Origin: an uncultured Clostridia bacterium
GTDB taxonomy: Bacteria > Bacillota > Clostridia > Oscillospirales > Acutalibacteraceae
Length of the DNA: 64,000 nucleotides
Direction: 5' to 3'
Assembly: GCA_947589415.1 (NCBI GenBank)
Contig: CANQBP010000008.1
Coordinates: forward strand, 1-64,000
Below, piece by piece: positions 45,815 through 55,748 of this stretch; positions within the stretch are counted from its first letter, which is position 1, and the number at the start of each line of letters is the position of its first letter. The notes beneath the pieces are model-generated. The model saw nothing but the letters and a program-made list of their open reading frames with translations. It was not told where the DNA came from and searched no databases. Made by a program: the position numbers and the translations under genes.

Positions 45815-48800
45815 ATGAAATTTTTAGATGATGTATTATGGAGAACGGAAGAATACAGAACACTTGAAAGAGCCGTGGAAAGAGGTGCTACGCCCGTTAT
45901 GGCTACGGGTCTGTCGGCTATACATAAAGCACATCTTATTTATTCAATGTGCAGCAGGCTTAAAAGACGTGCGCTTGTTGTTGCGGCAGACGAATCGGAA
46001 GCATCGAGAATTTGCGGAGATATAAATGAAATGGGTCTTAAGGCAGTGTACTATCCGGCAAGAGATTTTACGTTCCGTGAATATACCGGAGTTTCAAGTG
46101 AGTTCATTCATCAAAGAATAGGTGCGTTATGCTCGTTTATCGGAGGAAAATGTGATATAATCGTTACTTGTGCCGATGCTGCGCTGCAATATACCATTCC
46201 TCCCGAAGTACTCAAAAAAAATATAGCAGTTGTACGTGAAGGAGAGGAAATTTCCCTTGACAGGCTTGCAAAGATACTTATTTCCTGCGGATACGTAAGG
46301 GCGGAGCAGGTTGAGGGAAGCGGTCAGTTTTCCGTTAGAGGAGGGATACTTGACGTATTTATGCCGTCGGCTGAATTTCCGTACCGTGTAGAATTTTGGG
46401 GCGATGAGGTAGATACCGTATCAGAGTTTGACACCTTGACACAGCGTAGGACTAACAGAATAAAGGAATTTTATATAACCCCGTCAAGTGAGATATTGTA
46501 TGATGATAAAGAAAGCCTTGCAGATAAAATAGAAAAGAAAGCAGCCTCGCTGCGTGATAAGTACTCTGCAAAAGCTAAGGAAATCATGAGGGAGGAAGCG
46601 GAAACAATCAGAAGCGGCATAAGGCTGACATCAGCCGATAAATATTATTCGCTTATATATGACAAACCGTCGGTTTTGTACGATTATTTTGACGATGACG
46701 AGATTGTATTTGTTTCCGAACAGCCCGTTCTCAAGGACAGAGTGAGATCCGTGCTTATGCAGTGGAGCGAGGATATGGCGGATTACAAAAAAGAGGGTGT
46801 TCTTTGCAGAGGTCTTGACAGGTTCATGAAAGAATGGCAGGATCATTTGATGTATCTTTCGGAAAGGGATACGGTTTTTACGGATAACTTTGCAAGGGGA
46901 AGTTGTGAGCTTTCATTGAGGGAACTCGTAAATTTTACCGCAAAACAGCTTTCATTGTGGAGCGGATCAATAAAGGTGCTTTGTGAAGATTTAGATGTAT
47001 CTGCCGCAGATAAAATTTGTGTTATACTTGCGGGAACAAAGAAAAATGCCGAAAATGTTTATAACGATTTGCTTGAAAAGAACAAAAAAGTACGCCTGTT
47101 ATCGGCTGACGATGATATAGATAAAAATGGCATATATGTTACAGAGGGCAGCCTTAGTGCCGGTTTTGAATATCCGTCGGCACAATTTATGTTGATAACA
47201 CACTCAAAAGTTTCCGTGTCATCAAAAAAAGAGAAGAAAAGAAAAAAGAAAAAGGGTGCTTTATTCAGTATTTCGGAGCTTTCCCCCGGAGATTACGTTG
47301 TTCATAGTACTCACGGAATAGGGATTTTTCAGGGCGTTCAGAAAAAAGAAATACATGGTATAGTAAAGGACTATATTATAATTAAATATGCAAAGGGCGA
47401 CAGTCTTTATGTACCTGTTACGCAGCTTGATTTGATATCAAAATATATAGGCCCGAAAGAAGATACATCGGTCAGGCTAAGCAGACTCGGAGGAAACGAA
47501 TGGCAGAAATCAAAGACGAGAGTAAGAAAGGCTGTTAAAGATATTGCCGACAAGATGATAAAAATGTATTCCGAAAGAATGAAGGCAAAGGGATATGCTT
47601 TTGCCGCAGATAATGAATGGCAAAGAGATTTTGAGCAGAAATTCGAGTATGAGGAAACTGACGATCAGAAACGCTGCATAGCGGAAATAAAGGAGGATAT
47701 GGAAAGACCCGTACCGATGGACAGACTTCTTTGCGGAGATGTCGGATTTGGAAAAACCGAGGTGGCATTAAGAGCAGCATTCAAATGCATAACTGACGGA
47801 AAACAATGTGCCATGCTTGTTCCGACAACTATTCTTGCATGGCAGCACTATCAGACAATTCTTAGAAGATTTGAGGGATATCCCATAAAAATTGAATTGC
47901 TTTCAAGGTTTAGAACGGCTTCACAAAGAGAGGAGATAATAAAAAAGCTGCACAGAGGGGATATAGACATGGTTGTCGGAACTCACAGCCTTATACGAAA
48001 GGATATAGAATTTTATGATATAGGACTTGTGATAATTGATGAGGAGCAGAGGTTCGGCGTTGAACAAAAGGAAAATTTCAAAGCCTTGTATAAGGGTGTT
48101 GATATACTTACGCTTTCCGCTACCCCTATACCGAGAACTCTTAATATGGCTATGTCAGGCGTCAGGGATATGTCTACACTCGAAGAGGCTCCGCAGGACA
48201 GACACCCTGTACAGTCTTATGTTCTTGAATATGATGAGGCTGTTATAAACGAGGCTATACGCCGTGAGTTGAGAAGAGGCGGACAGGTATTCTATCTTTA
48301 TAACCGTGTTGAGGGTATAGAACAAAAAGCGGCGGATATAGCAAAAGCAATACCCGAAGCAAAGGTAGGTTTCGGTCACGGAAAAATGACCGAATCGGAG
48401 CTTTCGGAAGTATGGAGAAAAATGCTTGAGCAGGAGATAAATATTCTTGTCAGCACAACCATTATTGAAACGGGTGTCGATATACCCAGCGCAAATACTC
48501 TTATAATTGAAAATGCAGACCGTATGGGACTTTCACAACTTCACCAGTTAAGAGGAAGAGTCGGCAGATCAAGCAGGAGAGCGTATGCGTATTTTACCTT
48601 TGCGGCTGATAAAGCACTTAGTGAGATATCCCAAAAAAGACTTGAGGCAATAAGGGAATTTACAGAATTTGGTTCGGGATTTAAAATAGCCCTGCGTGAC
48701 CTTGAAATACGAGGTGCGGGAGATATGCTTGGCGCAAGTCAGCACGGGCATATGACTGATGTCGGCTATGATATGTATATGAAACTTCTCGGTGAAGCGG

Positions 48801-49267
48801 TCAGTGAGGCAAGGGGAGAAACTCCAGATGAAGATGAAAATGATTGTGTTGTTGATATACAGGCAGATGCACATATTCCGGAAAGCTATATAGAAAATCT
48901 CAGCCAACGTCTTGAAGTGTACAGACGTATTGCCGATATCCGCAGTAATGATGATGCGGAAGATGTTATAGATGAAGTTATAGACCGTTTCGGGGATATG
49001 CCGAAAGTTGTTGAAAGTCTTATAAATGTTGCGCTGATAAGAAGCAAGGCAAATAAAATGGGGGTAAATGCAATTCGTGAGCGTGACGGAAATGTATGCA
49101 TATATTTCAAAGAGATACGTTGTAAGGGTGCTGCCGATATTATGGAGAGAGTTAACAAAAGCGGAAAAAGGGCTGTACTTGATATGGGGGTAAAGCCGCA
49201 TATACGTATAGAGTCGAAACCGGGTGAAAATACGGAAGCTGCACTTAAATCCGTATTCGGTATATAG
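45815..49267 (+). CDS. mfd: Transcription-repair coupling factor Mfd
   Basis: 1150 residues. The N-terminal UvrB-homology region is followed by the RNA-polymerase interaction domain (SPGDYVVHSTHGIGIFQGV, ~490-510) and the RecG-like translocase. The translocase has Walker A GDVGFGKTE, the DEEQ box in VIIDEEQRFGVEQK, and the later motifs LSATPIPRTL and TTIIETGVDIPSANT. A C-terminal autoinhibitory D7 domain ends the protein. It removes stalled RNA polymerase and recruits UvrA. ATG 45815 has GGGAGAGG upstream. Confidence 0.96.
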   Translation: MKFLDDVLWRTEEYRTLERAVERGATPVMATGLSAIHKAHLIYSMCSRLKRRALVVAADESEASRICGDINEMGLKAVYYPARDFTFREYTGVSSEFIHQRIGALCSFIGGKCDIIVTCADAALQYTIPPEVLKKNIAVVREGEEISLDRLAKILISCGYVRAEQVEGSGQFSVRGGILDVFMPSAEFPYRVEFWGDEVDTVSEFDTLTQRRTNRIKEFYITPSSEILYDDKESLADKIEKKAASLRDKYSAKAKEIMREEAETIRSGIRLTSADKYYSLIYDKPSVLYDYFDDDEIVFVSEQPVLKDRVRSVLMQWSEDMADYKKEGVLCRGLDRFMKEWQDHLMYLSERDTVFTDNFARGSCELSLRELVNFTAKQLSLWSGSIKVLCEDLDVSAADKICVILAGTKKNAENVYNDLLEKNKKVRLLSADDDIDKNGIYVTEGSLSAGFEYPSAQFMLITHSKVSVSSKKEKKRKKKKGALFSISELSPGDYVVHSTHGIGIFQGVQKKEIHGIVKDYIIIKYAKGDSLYVPVTQLDLISKYIGPKEDTSVRLSRLGGNEWQKSKTRVRKAVKDIADKMIKMYSERMKAKGYAFAADNEWQRDFEQKFEYEETDDQKRCIAEIKEDMERPVPMDRLLCGDVGFGKTEVALRAAFKCITDGKQCAMLVPTTILAWQHYQTILRRFEGYPIKIELLSRFRTASQREEIIKKLHRGDIDMVVGTHSLIRKDIEFYDIGLVIIDEEQRFGVEQKENFKALYKGVDILTLSATPIPRTLNMAMSGVRDMSTLEEAPQDRHPVQSYVLEYDEAVINEAIRRELRRGGQVFYLYNRVEGIEQKAADIAKAIPEAKVGFGHGKMTESELSEVWRKMLEQEINILVSTTIIETGVDIPSANTLIIENADRMGLSQLHQLRGRVGRSSRRAYAYFTFAADKALSEISQKRLEAIREFTEFGSGFKIALRDLEIRGAGDMLGASQHGHMTDVGYDMYMKLLGEAVSEARGETPDEDENDCVVDIQADAHIPESYIENLSQRLEVYRRIADIRSNDDAEDVIDEVIDRFGDMPKVVESLINVALIRSKANKMGVNAIRERDGNVCIYFKEIRCKGAADIMERVNKSGKRAVLDMGVKPHIRIESKPGENTEAALKSVFGI

Positions 49268-49686
49268 AATAAAACTTCCGTAGACCGATTTGTAAATAAA
49301 AAAGTACGGCTTGTCAGATTTCGATATTTCATAATTAACTTATTTTCATGTCGGATACTGAAATGATGTATGCCGGAGATACGGGTATAAGCTGCAATAG
49401 CAGTTTTCACAAAATTGCTTGACAATAAACGAAAGAATATTGTAAAATATACTCGGTTGAAAGACTGTAAAGAAATATGTAAAAATTCAGGGAAAAAGAA
49501 AGATAAATCGGTCGAACATCAAAACACAATAAATTCGGAATGCAATTATGATGCAGGACAGATATTATTGTAAAATATACTCATATTATCCTAAAAGCTC
49601 AAAAATAAAATTTATATGGACTTTACGGGTAATTTGGTGTATAATAACGATATGTGCCTACACTTATTTGAAAGGAAGAAATTGAA
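49268..49686 (+). promoter_or_regulatory. 419-base gap with promoter and 16-base direct repeats
   Basis: No gene is seen. TTGACA (49419-49424), an 18-base spacer and TAAAAT (49443-49448) form a promoter ~240 bases before the next gene. The 16-mer ATTGTAAAATATACTC occurs twice, at 49439-49454 (covering the -10 box) and 49567-49582. The long leader has no obvious riboswitch fold by eye. Confidence 0.55.
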
Positions 49687-50802
49687 ATGAAAATAAAGAA
49701 TTTTGCTAAATCGGTTGCCATTGTCAGCTCGGCGGCTTTGTTGGTTTCGGCAGCCGGCTGCTCCGATACTTCATGGAGCTTTAAGACAAAAGATAAGACT
49801 TTATCAAACGGCGGTTGGATATACTGCACATATGCCGCATTTGTTGATGCAACGTCGGAAATAGAGGAAAATTCCGAGGAAACCTTTGACATAACCAAAG
49901 ATGATATTAAGTCAAAAAAAATAGATAAAAAGAATGCAATTGATTGGATATACGATAAGGCTAAGGAACAGGCTGTCAAGTGTCTTACAGTAGAAAGTCT
50001 TTGCAAGGCAAATAAGGTCGAACCGAACGAAACAGAAGCAGAATCAATGGAGGATAACTATAAGTCGCTGTTTGACGCAGGCTATATGGGTATATATGAA
50101 CAGCTCGGTATAGGGGCGGATACCTTTGTGGATCTGAACGGAACATATAACCTTAAATATGAAGCACTTTTCGACCATATCTACGGAAAGGACGGCTCGA
50201 AGGAAATTCCCGACAGCGAAATAAGTAAGTATTTTACGGAAAATTATACGAGTTACTACTATATTCCCTATTCGCTTAAAACTACAAATGAGGACAATGA
50301 GGAAGAGGATATTGATGATGAAACCAAAGATAATGTAACGACTAATTTTGCTAAATATGCAAAGGAGCTTAACGAGGGCAAATCTACCGATGATATTGAT
50401 GCTGAATATTTGGAAGATTTTGATGTTGAAACCTCTCCGAGTATTAAGGCAACAACAATAATGAGTGATGGAAATGTGCCGGAAGATGTACAGAAGGTAA
50501 TCAAGGAACTTGGCGACAAAAAAGCAACCGTAAAGACCATAGATGATGTTCATTATTTGATTTACAAAGGCTCGATTTCCGAAGAGGCAAAGCAGCTTAT
50601 TGACGGTACAAGTGAGAACACTACGGTGACTGCGGATACGATTCGCCATAAGATGAAAGATGATGAATTTGATAAGTACGTTGAAAGCGAAGAGAAAAAA
50701 ATAAAATATGATATGAATGATGCTTGTATGTCAAAATATACTGTTGAAAGAACTGTTGATATAGTTAAATCCTACACAATAAGCCAATCGGAAGCGCAGT
50801 AG
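49687..50802 (+). CDS. PrsA/SurA-like foldase lipoprotein
   Basis: 371 residues. Lipoprotein signal MKIKNFAKSVAIVSSAALLVSAAGCSD with lipidation at C25 (lipobox AAGC, a slightly weak match). The mature part is very acidic and helical at the start (SurA-N-like), with a Lys/Asp/Glu-rich region (~200-240) where a parvulin domain would be expected. The parvulin signature is weak or degenerate. Its place after mfd matches the peptidyl-prolyl isomerase/foldase found there in many Clostridia. It would help fold exported proteins outside the membrane. Catalytic isomerase activity is uncertain. Confidence 0.72.
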   Translation: MKIKNFAKSVAIVSSAALLVSAAGCSDTSWSFKTKDKTLSNGGWIYCTYAAFVDATSEIEENSEETFDITKDDIKSKKIDKKNAIDWIYDKAKEQAVKCLTVESLCKANKVEPNETEAESMEDNYKSLFDAGYMGIYEQLGIGADTFVDLNGTYNLKYEALFDHIYGKDGSKEIPDSEISKYFTENYTSYYYIPYSLKTTNEDNEEEDIDDETKDNVTTNFAKYAKELNEGKSTDDIDAEYLEDFDVETSPSIKATTIMSDGNVPEDVQKVIKELGDKKATVKTIDDVHYLIYKGSISEEAKQLIDGTSENTTVTADTIRHKMKDDEFDKYVESEEKKIKYDMNDACMSKYTVERTVDIVKSYTISQSEAQ

Positions 50803-50825
50803 GGTTATCGCAGACAATATTCTTT

Positions 50826-50872
50826 TGACCCGACCGAAATGTTATGGATTTTCTAACGGTCGGGTCATATTT
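50826..50872 (+). terminator. Terminator of the PrsA-like gene
   Basis: TGACCCGACCG (50826-50836) pairs perfectly with CGGTCGGGTCA (50857-50867), followed by a T-rich run. Confidence 0.85.
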
Positions 50873-50927
50873 TTATAGGCAGCGGAAATTACATTGAGTG
50901 TATAAGCAAATTATAGGGGGTTATGGC

Positions 50928-51599
50928 TTGTATAGGCTTATGATAGTTGAGGACGATACAGGAATTGCTTGTGCGGTTAAAAAACAAGCTGAGCTATGGG
51001 GTATTGATGTTTATATATCGGAAAATTTCAGAGATATCCTTAAAGAATTTGCAAATTTTCAGCCGCATATCGTTCTCATGGATATATCATTGCCGTTTTT
51101 TAACGGATATCATTGGTGTGCCGAAATACGCAAAATATCATCTGTTCCGATAATATTTATATCATCTGCCGCAGATAATATGAATATTGTTATGGCTGTT
51201 AATATGGGGGCAGATGATTTTATAGCAAAACCGTTTGACCAAAGTGTACTTATTGCAAAGGTACAGGCACTTTTAAGAAGAACATATGATTTTGCGGGAA
51301 GTGTTCCGCTGATGGAACATAAAGGAGCTATTCTCGATACGGGAGATAATTCCCTGAATTTTAAAGGAGAGAAAATTCAGCTTACAAAAAACGAATACAG
51401 AATACTTTTATGTCTTATGCAGAATAAGGGTAAAGTTGTTAGCCGTGAAAGGCTTATGGAAAAGTTATGGGAAAGTGAGAGCTTTATAGACGACAACACG
51501 CTGACCGTAAACGTGAACCGATTAAGAAAAAAACTCGACAGCGCAGGACTTAATGATTTTATCGGTACAAAATTCGGCGTGGGCTATATAGTAAAATAG
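50928..51599 (+). CDS. bceR: OmpR-family response regulator, BceR-like
   Basis: 224 residues. The receiver domain has the acidic pair EDD (~8-10), the phosphorylated Asp in IVLMDISLP (~46) and KPF (~100). The C-terminal winged helix is KNEYRILLCLMQNKGKVVSRERLMEKLWE..... TTG 50928 is chosen because GGGGG lies 7 bases upstream. It is the first gene of a four-gene module with a short histidine kinase and a Bce-type ABC transporter, which senses and removes antimicrobial peptides that bind cell-wall precursors. A direct Asp-to-promoter link to the inverted repeat at 52605 is likely. Confidence 0.9.
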   Translation: MYRLMIVEDDTGIACAVKKQAELWGIDVYISENFRDILKEFANFQPHIVLMDISLPFFNGYHWCAEIRKISSVPIIFISSAADNMNIVMAVNMGADDFIAKPFDQSVLIAKVQALLRRTYDFAGSVPLMEHKGAILDTGDNSLNFKGEKIQLTKNEYRILLCLMQNKGKVVSRERLMEKLWESESFIDDNTLTVNVNRLRKKLDSAGLNDFIGTKFGVGYIVK

Positions 51600-51607
51600 G
51601 GGGATAT

Positions 51608-52594
51608 ATGGAGCTTTTTCTGTCATATATTAAATATCGTAAAAGAATAATATTTTTGTATGTATTATTTTTTATAATATTTTTCGTTGTATTTGCATTA
51701 TACCGTTTTCCCGCTGCGGCGGTTATTTATCCTTTTGTGATATGCCTTATAATAACTGCTGTTGTTGTAATATATGATTTTGTATGTGTAAGGCAAAGAT
51801 ATAAAAAACTTGAGGAGCTGAAAAAATTCTCGGAGGCGGTAATGGAGGACTTCCCGAAAATACGCAGCTTAGAGGAATCGCAGTATATAGAAATGATATC
51901 CGTATTAAAGGATAAATTAAACGAACAGGAATATGTATTTGAGAAAAAATATAACGATGTTGTAGAATATTATACCCTTTGGGTGCATCAGATAAAAACG
52001 CCTATTGCATCTATGCGGCTTACATTGCAAAATGAGGACAGTGAATTGTCAAGACGAATTTCGGGTGATCTTTTCAGAATAGAACAGTATGTCGAAATGG
52101 TGCTGACTTATTTGAGGCTCGACAGCGAAAGCAGTGATTATGTTTTCAAAGAATATGATATTGACAGTATATTGAGAAAGTGTATAAAAAAATTTGCATC
52201 TGAATTTATCGCACGACACCTTAGTATTGATTTTATTCCTGCGGGAAAAGTGACGATAACCGATGAAAAGTGGATTTCGTTCGTTATAGAGCAGATTATT
52301 TCCAATGCACTCAAATATACCCGAAAGGGCGGAATAAAAATATATACGGAATCCCCCGATATACTTTGCATTGAGGACAGCGGCATAGGAATTGCACCGG
52401 AGGATCTGCCGAGGATTTTTGAAAAGGGATATACAGGAAATATCGGAAGAAGTGAAAAACATTCCAGCGGAATAGGACTTTATCTTTGCAGAAGAATTTG
52501 TGACAACCTCGGCATAAAAATAACCGTACAGTCTGAAATGAATAAGGGGACAAAGGTAATGCTTGATATGGGCATACGCAAGATTGTGACATAA
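51608..52594 (+). CDS. bceS: Intramembrane-sensing histidine kinase, BceS-like
   Basis: 328 residues. Two membrane segments (~14-32 and ~36-56) with almost no outside loop, so it cannot bind a ligand alone and is thought to be driven by the transporter. The phospho-acceptor His lies in LWVHQIKTPIASMRL. The ATP-binding part has the N box IEQIISNALKYTRKG, the G1 box CIEDSGIGIAPEDLP and the G2 box SSGIGLYLCRRI. It starts 8 bases after bceR and is cotranscribed with it. Confidence 0.9.
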   Translation: MELFLSYIKYRKRIIFLYVLFFIIFFVVFALYRFPAAAVIYPFVICLIITAVVVIYDFVCVRQRYKKLEELKKFSEAVMEDFPKIRSLEESQYIEMISVLKDKLNEQEYVFEKKYNDVVEYYTLWVHQIKTPIASMRLTLQNEDSELSRRISGDLFRIEQYVEMVLTYLRLDSESSDYVFKEYDIDSILRKCIKKFASEFIARHLSIDFIPAGKVTITDEKWISFVIEQIISNALKYTRKGGIKIYTESPDILCIEDSGIGIAPEDLPRIFEKGYTGNIGRSEKHSSGIGLYLCRRICDNLGIKITVQSEMNKGTKVMLDMGIRKIVT

Positions 52595-52604
52595 ACGTAA
52601 GAAA

Positions 52605-52656
52605 TTATCAGGGAAATGTAAGCCGATAAAATGGCGTACATTTCCCTTTTCTGATA
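52605..52656 (+). promoter_or_regulatory. Inverted repeat before bceAB: likely BceR operator or attenuator
   Basis: GGGAAATGTA (52611-52620) pairs with TACATTTCCC (52637-52646). The stem extends inward (GCC/GGC with a mismatch) and outward (TTATCA 52605-52610 with TGATAA 52652-52657). It is followed by TTTT, then by TGATAAAAT that could be a -10 box for bceAB. It can therefore be both a bceS terminator and a dyad operator for BceR. Confidence 0.6.
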
Positions 52657-52686
52657 AAATGATAGCATAAGAAAGGGGAAATAAAG

Positions 52687-53493
52687 ATGTCTGCATACAA
52701 AATCAATATTGAAAACGAAGATAATACACAAAAGCTGCTTTGCGTTGACGGTCTTAGAAAGACTTACACAACAAGATTTGGCGGAAATAGGGTAGACGCC
52801 CTGAAAAATGTTAATTTTGAAGTTGAAAAAGGGGAATATGTCGCCATAATGGGTGAATCCGGATCGGGAAAAACAACACTTCTCAATATTCTTGCCGCAC
52901 TCGATAAGCCGACAGGCGGAAGGGTTATCCTTGATGGTAAAGATTTTTCAAGGTTAAAAGAGTCGGCTGTTACAAAATTCAGGAGAGATAATCTCGGTTT
53001 TGTTTTTCAGGAATTTAACCTTCTTGATACATTTACGCTGGAGGATAATATTTATCTTCCGCTCGTGCTTGCGGGTACGGATTATAAGAAAATGCACAAC
53101 AGACTTATGCCTATTGCGGAAAGACTTGAAATAGACGGGCTGCTTAAAAAATATCCGTATGAGGTATCGGGAGGACAGAAACAAAGGGCAGCCGTTGCAC
53201 GGGCGCTTATAACCGAGCCGAAAATAATACTTGCCGATGAACCGACGGGGGCACTTGACTCAAGGGCAGCAGACGAGCTGTTAAGGCTGTTCGGTGAGAT
53301 AAACAAACAAGGACAAACCGTACTTATGGTGACACATTCCGTAAAGGCGGCAAGTACGGCAGGGAGAGTACTGTTTATAAAGGACGGAGAGGTATTTCAT
53401 CAGATGTATAGGGGAGAGGACAGCAGTCAGAAATTTTATCAGAAAATATCCGATACGCTTACACTTCTTGCGACAGGCGGTGATAGAAAATGA
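52687..53493 (+). CDS. bceA: ABC transporter ATP-binding protein, BceA-like
   Basis: 268 residues. Walker A GESGSGKTT (~57-65), Q-loop, signature VSGGQKQR (~159-166), Walker B IILADEP, and the following GALD D-loop. It is in the MacB/BceA family, partnered with the large FtsX-type permease. A short N-terminal extension (~18 residues) precedes the family core. AAAGGGG precedes ATG 52687. It overlaps bceB by four bases (ATGA). Confidence 0.92.
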   Translation: MSAYKINIENEDNTQKLLCVDGLRKTYTTRFGGNRVDALKNVNFEVEKGEYVAIMGESGSGKTTLLNILAALDKPTGGRVILDGKDFSRLKESAVTKFRRDNLGFVFQEFNLLDTFTLEDNIYLPLVLAGTDYKKMHNRLMPIAERLEIDGLLKKYPYEVSGGQKQRAAVARALITEPKIILADEPTGALDSRAADELLRLFGEINKQGQTVLMVTHSVKAASTAGRVLFIKDGEVFHQMYRGEDSSQKFYQKISDTLTLLATGGDRK

Positions 53494-55538
53494 AAAAATC
53501 ATTTTATCCGGAACTTGCTTTTCAGAGCATAAAAAAGAACAAAAAAATATATTTTCCGTACATTCTTACCTGTATATGCATAGTTATGATGCACAATATT
53601 GTAAGTACACTAAGCGAGGACGAGCTTTTGTATATTCAGCACGGAAGAGAAGCATTAAGATTAATAATGAACTTCGGAAAATGGGTCATTACCGTATTTG
53701 CCTGTATATTTCTGTTTTACACCTATTCGTTTATTATCCGCAGAAGAAAGAAAGAGTTCGGTCTGTATAATATTCTCGGTATGGAGAAAAAAAATATTGC
53801 CGTTATACTCGTATGGGAAATACTTATAACAGCAGTTATATCTGTCGGAACAGGCATTTTGTTGAGCATAGTTTTCTACAAGGCGGTGGAGCTTTGCATT
53901 ATAAATATGCTCGGAGCAGATATTGTCTATGATTTTCAAATTTTTCCCAATGCGCTTATTAACACGGCTCTGACTTTCGGAATAATATTCGGATTGCTGT
54001 TTTTATGTTCCGTGGTACGTATTAAATTCCTTAATTCTATTTCACTTTTGAAAAGCGAAAATGTCGGAGAAAAGCCGCCGAAGGGTAATATTATTTTTGC
54101 GGTTGTCGGACTTGTTCTGCTTGGGGCAGCGTATTACGGAGCTGTCACGATAGATAATCCCTTGCAGGCATTGAATGAATTTTTTATTGCCGTTATCATG
54201 GTAATCCTTGCAACATATCTAATTATGATATCGGGTTCAGTGGTTTTTTGCAAACTTCTGAAAAAGAATAAAAAGTATTATTTCAAATCCAATCACTTTG
54301 TATCGGTTTCTTCCATGGTGTACAGAATGAAAAGAAACGGTGCGGGTCTTGCCTCTATATGCATACTTTCAACAATGGTATTGGTCACGGTTGCCATGAC
54401 CTCATGCTTATATTTTGGCAGCGAGGATATTACTTATACGAGCTATCCCCGTGAGATAAACGTATCCGTTTCGGTTAAAAACATTGGGGGATTGAGTGAT
54501 AATATAATAAATCCCGTTAAAAAAGTAATTGCCGAAACATCGGAAAAAGAGGGGGCGGATATCAATAACATATACGAATATCGCTATGCCTTTATAACCG
54601 GTCTGCTTAACGGGGATACTGTTGAAACGGATTCGAGAAAAGTTGACAGAACGAATATAAATTATTCGGATCTTATCGGATTTCAATTTATGAAGTTAAG
54701 TGATTATAACCGTATGACGGGCGGTAGTGAAACACTTAGGCAGGGTGAAGCATTGTTTTTTTGTGATAAGGAATACGGTCATGACAACATTTCTTTCAGA
54801 GGCGGAAATACATTCAAAATAAAAAAGAAAGATAAAATGTTTTCAAGCAATACGCAGGGACTGGATCTGATGATATCGGTCGGAGTAATGGTCGTACCCG
54901 ATATAGAAAATGCCATTGACGGACTAAAGGATATGAAACTTGACAGCGGAAATAATATGATGTCGTATCATTGGGATTATTTTTTTGATACCGGTCTTGA
55001 TGAAGATGCCCAGATTAAATTATCAAAAGAGGTTGATGAAAATATAAGTGAATATTGCACGGGAAATTCTATTTATGATATCATAGAGCTTGATACAACA
55101 AGCCGTGCAGACGGCAGAGGGTATATATTTTCGCTTTGTGCCGGTCTTTTCAGTATAGGTATCGCATTGAGTATAGTATTTCTTTTCGGTGCTGTCTTGA
55201 TAATATACTACAAGCAGATATCAGAGGGATATGAGGATCGGGCAAGGTTTGATATTATGCAGAAAGTAGGTATGACAAAAAGGGAAATACGCAAGAGTAT
55301 AAATTCGCAGCTTTTGACGGTATTTTTCTTACCGCTGATTTTTGCGGGGTGTCATCTCATATTTGCGTTTCCTTTCATACAGAAAATGCTTATTTGTTTA
55401 ATGATAAATAATCTTCCTCTCCTTATGTCGGTTACAGCGGTAAGTTTTGTTGTATTTGCATTATTTTATGTATTTGTATATAAAATCACGTCAAATTCAT
55501 ACTATCATATAGTCAGTGATGCCAAGAATAAGGAATAA
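53490..55538 (+). CDS. bceB: ABC transporter permease, BceB-like
   Basis: 682 residues with about ten membrane segments. FtsX-type domains lie at the start and end, separated by a ~200-residue extracellular domain (~305-505) between the seventh and eighth segments, the hallmark of BceB transporters. It frees lipid II-cycle intermediates from bound peptides and, with BceS, acts as the sensor. It ends with a perfect hairpin downstream. The target peptide cannot be inferred from the sequence. Confidence 0.92.
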   Translation: MKKSFYPELAFQSIKKNKKIYFPYILTCICIVMMHNIVSTLSEDELLYIQHGREALRLIMNFGKWVITVFACIFLFYTYSFIIRRRKKEFGLYNILGMEKKNIAVILVWEILITAVISVGTGILLSIVFYKAVELCIINMLGADIVYDFQIFPNALINTALTFGIIFGLLFLCSVVRIKFLNSISLLKSENVGEKPPKGNIIFAVVGLVLLGAAYYGAVTIDNPLQALNEFFIAVIMVILATYLIMISGSVVFCKLLKKNKKYYFKSNHFVSVSSMVYRMKRNGAGLASICILSTMVLVTVAMTSCLYFGSEDITYTSYPREINVSVSVKNIGGLSDNIINPVKKVIAETSEKEGADINNIYEYRYAFITGLLNGDTVETDSRKVDRTNINYSDLIGFQFMKLSDYNRMTGGSETLRQGEALFFCDKEYGHDNISFRGGNTFKIKKKDKMFSSNTQGLDLMISVGVMVVPDIENAIDGLKDMKLDSGNNMMSYHWDYFFDTGLDEDAQIKLSKEVDENISEYCTGNSIYDIIELDTTSRADGRGYIFSLCAGLFSIGIALSIVFLFGAVLIIYYKQISEGYEDRARFDIMQKVGMTKREIRKSINSQLLTVFFLPLIFAGCHLIFAFPFIQKMLICLMINNLPLLMSVTAVSFVVFALFYVFVYKITSNSYYHIVSDAKNKE

Positions 55539-55558
55539 AACAAGTTACCATAAATAAA

Positions 55559-55606
55559 ATCACAACGAAAGCTGCACGGAGTTTTTCGTGCAGCTTTCGT
55601 TGTGAT
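55559..55606. terminator. Perfect 20-bp hairpin after bceB
   Basis: A 20-base-pair stem (55559-55578 with 55587-55606) with an 8-base loop containing GAGTTTTT. No T-run follows on the plus strand, so termination may be partial; the RNA 3' end could instead be protected by the stem. Confidence 0.65.
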
Positions 55607-55680
55607 ATAATGTTGTGAGCATATATACAATAAGATGATTTCTGCGTTTTTAATTTTCACATATATGCTTTTGTTTGTAA

Positions 55681-55709
55681 TTGACATTGATCCCTTAATA
55701 GAGTAAAAT
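55681..55709 (+). promoter_or_regulatory. Promoter of alr
   Basis: TTGACA (55681-55686), a 17-base spacer and TAAAAT (55704-55709), 40 bases before the start codon. Confidence 0.75.
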
Positions 55710-55748
55710 ATATATTATATATTTATTTATTAGTTGAGGCGTGGAATA

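Noticed and set aside
48569-49201. A 210-codon minus-strand frame inside mfd
   Set aside because: It is antisense to the conserved Mfd C-terminal region.
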